Part shown: piece after piece, positions 7,346-10,875 of the stretch
Numbering within the stretch: the stretch's first letter is position 1
How the letters are laid out: every line of letters starts with the position of its first letter
NCBI GenBank assembly: GCA_041581135.1
Contig: JBFGCM010000107.1
Coordinates: forward strand, 1-10,875
Reading direction: 5' to 3'
From: JBFGCM01 sp041581135
GTDB taxonomy: Bacteria > Actinomycetota > Acidimicrobiia > Spongiisociales > UBA5794
Length of the DNA: 10,875 nt
Position numbers and translations under genes: made by a program
The notes under the pieces: generated by a model
Told to the model about the DNA's origin: nothing
Seen by the model: only the letters and a program-made list of their open reading frames with translations
The model's database searches: none

Positions 7346-8473
7346 TTGAGCGGCTCAATCACCACCGACGACCTGGCGCAACGCATCGAGGATCCGGCTC
7401 GCTCGCCTTTCATCCTCGACGTACGCGCCTCCGACGCGTTCGAGACGTGGCGCATCGAGGGCAAAGCCCCGGTCGACACCCTCAACCTGCCCTACTGGAC
7501 CGTGATCGGCGATCCGAGCGTCGTCGAGAACGACCTCCCCCACCACCGCGAGGTCGTGGTGGTGTGCGCCCACGGGGGATCTTCGGGCATGGTCGCCGAG
7601 ATGCTCGACCGGCCCAACGTGCACAATTTGGCGGGCGGCATGGATGCATGGGCCACGACGCTGGTGCCGCGCACGCTGCTGGATGACGGCTCCCACTTCG
7701 TGGTGCAGCTCGATCGCGTCGCCAAGGGGTGCTTGTCGTACGTATTCGGACTTCGCGGCGGCGAGATGGGTGTGGTCGACGCCGCCGCCGACGTGGAGCG
7801 CTACCTCGCCGTGGCCGAAGAGCTCGATGCCACCATCGTCACCGTGATCGACACCCACCTGCACGCCGACCACATCTCCCTGGGGCGGCAGCTGGCGGCA
7901 CACACCAAGGCCACATATCGCATCTCCGACGGCGACGCCGAGGGCGCTCGGTTCGACTACGTACCGCTCGTCGACGGCGAGACGTTCAGTTTCGGCGACA
8001 TGGACGTCATCGTGCGCTCGGTGGCGACGCCGGGCCACACTCCCGGGTCGACGTCCCTGGAGGTCGACGGCCGCTTCCTGATGACCGGCGACGCCGTGTT
8101 CGTGTCGGGCATCGGCCGACCCGACCTGGGCGGAGAGACCGAGCCGTGGGCGCGAGACCTGTTCCGCACCATTCATGAGAAGCTGGCGCCGCTCGACCCC
8201 GGCCTGGAGGTCTGCCCCGCCCACTACACCTCACGCACCGAGGCCAACGAGGACGGCACCCTGCGACGCACCCTGGGCGACCTGCTCCAGAACGATCCTG
8301 TCGTGTCGATGAGCGACGAGAACGAGTTCGTCGCCTACGTCGTCGACCACCTCGGCGAACCGCCGAGCCAGTACGGCGACATCCGAAAAGTAAACCTGGG
8401 CCGACTCGAGCCGGACCCCGCCATGGCCAGGGAGCTGGAGGTCGGCCGCAACGAGTGCGCCCTGAGCGGGTAG
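7346..8473 (+). CDS. Rhodanese + metallo-beta-lactamase fusion, probable persulfide dioxygenase/sulfurtransferase
   Basis: 375 residues with two domains. Residues 1-108 form a rhodanese domain: FILDVRASDAFETW, active-site Cys74 in VVVCAHGGSSG, and LAGGMDAW at the end. Residues 115-330 form a metallo-beta-lactamase fold with THLHADH (170-176), PGHTPGS (His231), TGDAVF (Asp249) and CPAHY (His293), plus GIGRPDL, as in the ETHE1/CstB glyoxalase-II-like group. ETHE1-type enzymes use one Fe(II), bound by two His and one Asp, to oxidise glutathione or CoA persulfide to sulfite; rhodaneses move sulfane sulfur. The remaining about 45 residues are not assigned. The TTG start at 7346 is fixed by GGGAGG 6 nt upstream. 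It lies downstream of the ArsR gene, a known arrangement for sulfide-detoxification loci. The exact substrate is inferred. Confidence 0.92.
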   Translation: MSGSITTDDLAQRIEDPARSPFILDVRASDAFETWRIEGKAPVDTLNLPYWTVIGDPSVVENDLPHHREVVVVCAHGGSSGMVAEMLDRPNVHNLAGGMDAWATTLVPRTLLDDGSHFVVQLDRVAKGCLSYVFGLRGGEMGVVDAAADVERYLAVAEELDATIVTVIDTHLHADHISLGRQLAAHTKATYRISDGDAEGARFDYVPLVDGETFSFGDMDVIVRSVATPGHTPGSTSLEVDGRFLMTGDAVFVSGIGRPDLGGETEPWARDLFRTIHEKLAPLDPGLEVCPAHYTSRTEANEDGTLRRTLGDLLQNDPVVSMSDENEFVAYVVDHLGEPPSQYGDIRKVNLGRLEPDPAMARELEVGRNECALSG

Positions 8474-8485
8474 GTATCCACCCGC
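8466..8485 (+). terminator. Possible hairpin at the end of the rhodanese-MBL gene
   Basis: GCGGGT (8466-8471) and ACCCGC (8480-8485) form a perfect 6-bp stem around an 8-nt loop, and the stem overlaps the TAG stop codon (8471-8473). There is no U-tract, so an intrinsic terminator is only a possibility. Confidence 0.3.
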
Positions 8486-8510
8486 CCCAGGCCCGTCACC
8501 GAGTAGCGGA

Positions 8511-8516
8511 TACACT
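8511..8516 (+). promoter_or_regulatory. Candidate -10 element, leaderless start of the MetE-like gene
   Basis: TACACT is followed by 7 nt and then the ATG at 8524, placing the transcription start at or beside the start codon. No Shine-Dalgarno sequence precedes this ATG, and no convincing -35 is seen. Confidence 0.4.
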
Positions 8517-8523
8517 CCGCGCG

Positions 8524-9597
8524 ATGGCGCTCCAGACCACGACGATCGGCGCCTTTCCCAAGCCGTCGTATGTCACGCTCCCCGACTGGTTCTCGACTGC
8601 CGGCACATCGAGCCCTGAGGCCACCTACGCCACGAACCAGCACCAGTCCTCCGCTGTGCTGGACGATGCCGCAGATCGAGGCATTCGCGAAGTCGTGCAG
8701 CTGCAGGTCGGCGCCGGCATCGACGTCCCCACCGATGGGGAGATCCGCCGAGAGAACTACGTCCACTACCACTGCCGGCACATCGACGGCATCGCATTCG
8801 ACGTGCTCACCGACAGGGTGGTCCGAGACGGCACGTGGCGGGCACGCCTGCCCACCTTCATCGGCCCGGTCACGCCACGCGGGAGTTTCCTCGACCGCGA
8901 CTATCGGGTGGCCCAATCGGCGACCTCGAGGCCGGTCAAGATGACCATGCCAGGACCCCTCACCATCATGGACACGACGGCCAACACGTACTACGACTCC
9001 GAGCTGCTGTGGGGCCACGCCTTGGCGTCGGTGCTCAACCACGAGGTGCGGGCCTTGGTCGGCGCCGGGTGCACCCAGATCCAGATCGACGAACCCGTCT
9101 TCGCCCGATATCCCGACGCCGCTCGCTCTTACGGCTTCGAGTTGTTGGAGGTGGTGCTGGCCGGCATTCCCCCGCACGTCACCACGACGCTCCACATGTG
9201 CTGTGGCTACCCGGACCGCCTCGACAACGCGGCGTACCCCAAGGCCGATCCCCACGCCTATCTGGCTCTGGCCGATCACGTGGAGGCGAGCTCCGTCGAT
9301 GCCGTGTCGCTGGAGGACGCCCACCGTCCCAACCCGGCGCGTCTCTTCGAGCGCTTCACCACGACCACCGTCGTCCTCGGAGCAGTCGAGATCGCCAGCT
9401 CCCGCGTGGAGTCCGCCGCGGAGATCGCGGCCCGAACGGAAGCCGTCTTGGGAGTGGTTCCAGAGGATCGGCTCATGCTGGCTCCCGACTGCGGGCTGGG
9501 CATGCTGCCGGCCGCGACTGCGCTCGCCAAGCTCCGCAACCTGCGCCACGCCGCCGACCGATTCGGTCTCGCCACCGGCGACGCCGGGAGAGGCTGA
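8524..9597 (+). CDS. MetE C-terminal-domain-like zinc methyltransferase (cobalamin-independent methionine synthase family)
   Basis: 357-residue single-barrel member of the MetE family, which uses zinc to activate a thiol for methyl transfer. The N-terminus TTIGAFPKPS is the barrel's first strand, and VGAGIDVPTDGEIRREN is the family's GxDxxxDGE motif. QIQIDEPVF is conserved. The zinc ligands fit MetE: His224 and Cys226 (LHMCCGY), Glu264 (SLEDAHRP) and Cys323 (APDCGLGML). Full-length MetE is about 750 residues with a second N-terminal barrel, which is absent here, so this is a core-MetE-type protein or a related alkyl-thiol transferase such as the epoxyalkane:CoM transferase group. The ATG at 8524 was chosen over upstream options because the family begins right there and a -10-like TACACT sits 7 nt before it. 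Family secure, thiol and methyl donor unknown. Confidence 0.88.
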   Translation: MALQTTTIGAFPKPSYVTLPDWFSTAGTSSPEATYATNQHQSSAVLDDAADRGIREVVQLQVGAGIDVPTDGEIRRENYVHYHCRHIDGIAFDVLTDRVVRDGTWRARLPTFIGPVTPRGSFLDRDYRVAQSATSRPVKMTMPGPLTIMDTTANTYYDSELLWGHALASVLNHEVRALVGAGCTQIQIDEPVFARYPDAARSYGFELLEVVLAGIPPHVTTTLHMCCGYPDRLDNAAYPKADPHAYLALADHVEASSVDAVSLEDAHRPNPARLFERFTTTTVVLGAVEIASSRVESAAEIAARTEAVLGVVPEDRLMLAPDCGLGMLPAATALAKLRNLRHAADRFGLATGDAGRG

Positions 9598-9917
9598 GCG
9601 CGACCAGCCGGACGCCGATCGCACCCGGACGGCGATGAGACGGGAGCCTCGGCGTTACCGTCGGCACGGATTGGCGCCACCTCCTCGATGCACTTGCCGA
9701 GCACTGCGTACTCGCTGTCGGACGTGCGCTTGGCCCGGATGTGGTGGAGGCGCCACGGACCGATGGTGAGGGTGAACAACTTGTCGGAGAACGGCTGCAG
9801 TGCCTCGGACAGCGCTTGGGACTGGAGGTCGGCCGGGGTGAGCGGATGGTTGGCGGTGAGTACGCCGAAGTGCATCGACAGGTACACGCACGTCGGCGTA
9901 TTGCCCACCCGAGACAC
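9276..9917 (-). CDS. Uncertain hypothetical protein; credible first ~95 codons, 3' half antisense to the MetE-like gene
   Basis: A GTG at 9917 has GGAGG 6 nt upstream. The first roughly 95 codons (to about 9630) show strong GC-rich third positions and a normal amino-acid mix, for example VYLSMHFGVLTANHPL, FTLTIGPWRLHHI and SEYAVLGKCIEEVAPI. No family is recognised. The frame does not meet a stop until 9276, so the last about 107 codons lie antisense to the MetE-like gene and have low-complexity Ser/Ala/Arg-rich composition typical of a shadow frame. Either the gene truly overlaps its convergent neighbour by 322 bp, or it has lost its original stop or suffered a frameshift near 9600-9650. It fills most of the otherwise empty stretch 9598-9950 and is divergent from the gene starting at 9951 by 33 bp. 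Confidence 0.42.
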   Translation of the reverse strand: MSRVGNTPTCVYLSMHFGVLTANHPLTPADLQSQALSEALQPFSDKLFTLTIGPWRLHHIRAKRTSDSEYAVLGKCIEEVAPIRADGNAEAPVSSPSGCDRRPAGRAQPLPASPVARPNRSAAWRRLRSLASAVAAGSMPSPQSGASMSRSSGTTPKTASVRAAISAADSTRELAISTAPRTTVVVVKRSKRRAGLGRWASSSDTASTELAST

Positions 9918-9937
9918 CCCGATCCTCCACCAGCGAG

Positions 9938-9943
9938 TACCGT
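9938..9943 (+). promoter_or_regulatory. Candidate -10 element, leaderless start of the 202-residue gene
   Basis: TACCGT is followed by 7 nt and the ATG at 9951, the same layout as before the MetE-like gene. No Shine-Dalgarno sequence or convincing -35 is present. Confidence 0.4.
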
Positions 9944-9950
9944 GCTCGGC

Positions 9951-10559
9951 ATGGGATTCCTCGACAAGCTCTCCAAAGCCGTCTCCGACATCAAGGAGCA
10001 GATCGACGAGTCGGGCATCATCGACAAAGTGAAGGAAGTCGCCGCCAAGACGGCCGACACCGCCACGTCGGCGAGCTCAGAGACCACCGACCAGGCGACC
10101 CAGACCGAAGCCGGTGATGGGGTGCCCGACGGCTGGGCGGGGGCAGTTCAACGGACCGGATTCGACCCGATGACGCTGCTCACCCATGCCGAGGTCGGGC
10201 GCATCATCGGGCTCACCGTGCATGAGTCCTACCGCTACTTCGACGACGAGTGGTTCGGCGTCGTCTGGAAGCACGATGCTCCCGACCGGCATCGGCACGC
10301 CGAGGCTCGGTTCATCCACGGCTCCCCGGACGGCTCACCCCCAGACGTACCCGGCGTGTGGGAGTACCTCACCATCGAGGCCGGCATCTCTGATCAAGTG
10401 GACCTCGGCGGCGGCGTCGACGCCATGCGCGACGGCGACTCGCTGTACGTGAACACCGGATCGACGCTGCTCCACCTCTACGGTGGCGGCCTTCTGGACG
10501 ACCCCGACCGCGCCGCCACGATCCAGCAGCTGGCCAAGGCAACCATCGAGAAGCTGTGA
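9951..10559 (+). CDS. Hypothetical protein with an amphipathic N-terminal helix
   Basis: 202 residues, family not recognised. The N-terminus MGFLDKLSKAVSDIKEQIDE continues to about residue 45 as a charged amphipathic helix with regular hydrophobic spacing, followed by a Ser/Thr/Ala-rich linker to about residue 60. The rest looks globular: FDPMTLLTHAEVGRIIGLTV, DDEWFGVVWKHDAPDR, WEYLTIEAGI, then DGDSLYVNTGSTLLHLYG and a closing helix. No signal peptide, membrane segment or cysteine pair is seen. The helix could attach to a membrane surface or mediate oligomerisation, but this is only inferred from its pattern. The start is ATG at 9951, 7 nt after a -10-like TACCGT; the frame is open further upstream, but that part is antisense to the better-looking minus-strand frame. 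Coding confidence is high, function unknown. Confidence 0.82.
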   Translation: MGFLDKLSKAVSDIKEQIDESGIIDKVKEVAAKTADTATSASSETTDQATQTEAGDGVPDGWAGAVQRTGFDPMTLLTHAEVGRIIGLTVHESYRYFDDEWFGVVWKHDAPDRHRHAEARFIHGSPDGSPPDVPGVWEYLTIEAGISDQVDLGGGVDAMRDGDSLYVNTGSTLLHLYGGGLLDDPDRAATIQQLAKATIEKL

Positions 10560-10566
10560 ACTTCGC

Positions 10567-10581
10567 CGCCGGGGACCGGCG
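10567..10581 (+). terminator. GC-rich hairpin after the 202-residue gene
   Basis: CGCCGG (10567-10572) and CCGGCG (10576-10581) pair perfectly around a GGA loop, 8 bp after the stop codon. No U-tract follows; a -10-like TAGCAT begins at 10585, so the hairpin separates two transcription units. Confidence 0.4.
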
Positions 10582-10584
10582 TCG

Positions 10585-10590
10585 TAGCAT
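10585..10590 (+). promoter_or_regulatory. Candidate -10 element for the leader ORF and SulP gene
   Basis: TAGCAT is followed by 7 nt and then the ATG at 10598. The layout matches the other putative leaderless promoters in the window. Confidence 0.4.
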
Positions 10591-10597
10591 CGGCTCG

Positions 10598-10642
10598 ATG
10601 ATCGGTGCCACCGCTGACGTGTCGATGAGCCCTCCCCGATGA
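10598..10642 (+). CDS. 14-codon leader ORF overlapping the SulP start
   Basis: The ATG at 10598 opens a 14-codon frame encoding MIGATADVSMSPPR and ending in TGA at 10640-10642. The ATGA at 10639-10642 makes the stop overlap the upstream SulP start, a classic arrangement for translational coupling. Its ATG is placed 7 nt after TAGCAT, as at other leaderless genes here. It may serve only to deliver ribosomes to the SulP start or may act as a leader peptide; no specific regulatory codon run is seen. Confidence 0.4.
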   Translation: MIGATADVSMSPPR

Positions 10643-10875
10643 CGGGCTCGGTCGGTCTCATGAAGCCGCCACGCCGCTTCAGCACCGCCGACGTGATCGC
10701 CGGCATCAGCGTGGCCGCGGTGCTGATCCCGCAGTCCCTGGCCTACGCCGAGATCGCCGGTCTTCCTCCGTACTTCGGGCTCTACGCCGCCGCGCTGCCT
10801 CCGATCGCGATGTCGTTACTGGCCTCCTCGCCGTACCTGCAGACCGGACCGGTGGCGATGACGAGCCTGTTGACG
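10639..10875 (+). CDS. SulP-family anion transporter (N-terminal part, runs off the window)
   Basis: Inner-membrane transporter of the SulP/SLC26 family, which moves sulfate, bicarbonate or related anions. 79 codons are visible. The SulP start region is clear: FSTADVIAGISVAAVLIPQS, LAYAEIAGLPPYFGLYAA and LQTGPVAMTSLL, including the conserved PQSLAYA and GLPP...GLY signature of the first membrane helices. Two starts are possible, ATG at 10639 (overlapping the stop of the 14-codon leader ORF) and ATG at 10660; an in-frame TGA at 10615-10617 rules out anything longer. The former is preferred because of the ATGA overlap. The C-terminal part, including any STAS domain, lies outside. Placement after a sulfur-oxidation-like locus suggests sulfate, but this is inference. 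Confidence 0.93.
   Translation, partial: MTGSVGLMKPPRRFSTADVIAGISVAAVLIPQSLAYAEIAGLPPYFGLYAAALPPIAMSLLASSPYLQTGPVAMTSLLT

Noticed and set aside
8455..8523. Upstream extension of the MetE-like gene
   Set aside because: It would overlap the end of the rhodanese-MBL gene, and the family N-terminus begins at 8524.
8335..9624. Long minus-strand open frame across the MetE-like gene
   Set aside because: It is antisense to a gene with all zinc ligands in order and has a repetitive Gly/Val/Arg-rich composition.
9741..9950. Upstream extension of the 202-residue gene
   Set aside because: The added residues are antisense to the better-supported minus-strand frame, and ATG 9951 follows a -10-like hexamer.
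1..10875. CRISPR arrays, tRNA or rRNA genes, insertion sequences, phage attachment sites
   Set aside because: No regularly spaced repeats, tRNA-like cloverleaf segments, transposase motifs or terminal repeats were seen on reading both strands.

Overview
This high-GC window looks like chromosomal DNA of an actinobacterium-type organism. The signs are strongly GC-biased third codon positions, GTG and TTG starts, and several genes whose ATG lies only 6-7 nt after a -10-like hexamer, as expected for leaderless mRNAs. Placing it more finely (for example Acidimicrobiia) would be a guess. There are no rRNA, tRNA, CRISPR or IS sequences. The window holds 11 well-supported protein genes, one doubtful one and one tiny leader ORF.

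Left two thirds (1-6829, minus strand): one compact six-gene operon read right to left. Order: DsrE2-like protein (6290-6829), TusA-like sulfur carrier (6037-6261), a fusion of a four-cluster ferredoxin subunit with an NrfD/PsrC membrane subunit (4366-5976, apparently a CTG start), a catalytic molybdopterin oxidoreductase with no export signal (1626-4352), a TorD-like maturation chaperone (839-1642, overlapping the previous gene by 17 nt) and an aldo/keto reductase (1-814, cut a few codons short by the window edge). This is a complete quinone-linked complex-iron-sulfur molybdoenzyme of the polysulfide reductase / sulfite dehydrogenase (Psr/Soe) type with two dedicated sulfur-carrier proteins in front.

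Centre (6830-8473): a divergent control region of about 130 bp with a 26-bp AT-rich inverted repeat, then an ArsR-family repressor (6960-7280) and a rhodanese + metallo-beta-lactamase fusion (7346-8473) resembling persulfide dioxygenases. Part of the inverted repeat recurs before the fusion gene, suggesting that the regulator controls both directions.

Right part (8474-10875): a short MetE-like zinc methyltransferase (8524-9597), an uncertain minus-strand reading frame (9276-9917), a 202-residue protein of unknown function (9951-10559) and the start of a SulP anion transporter (from 10639, running off the window) preceded by a 14-codon leader ORF whose stop overlaps the SulP start.

Working model (inference): sulfane sulfur from persulfides is passed between rhodanese, DsrE2 and TusA. 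The MBL domain oxidises persulfide to sulfite. The cytoplasm-facing molybdoenzyme either oxidises sulfite or reduces polysulfide through the quinone pool, and SulP moves sulfate or a related anion. ArsR probably senses the sulfur species.
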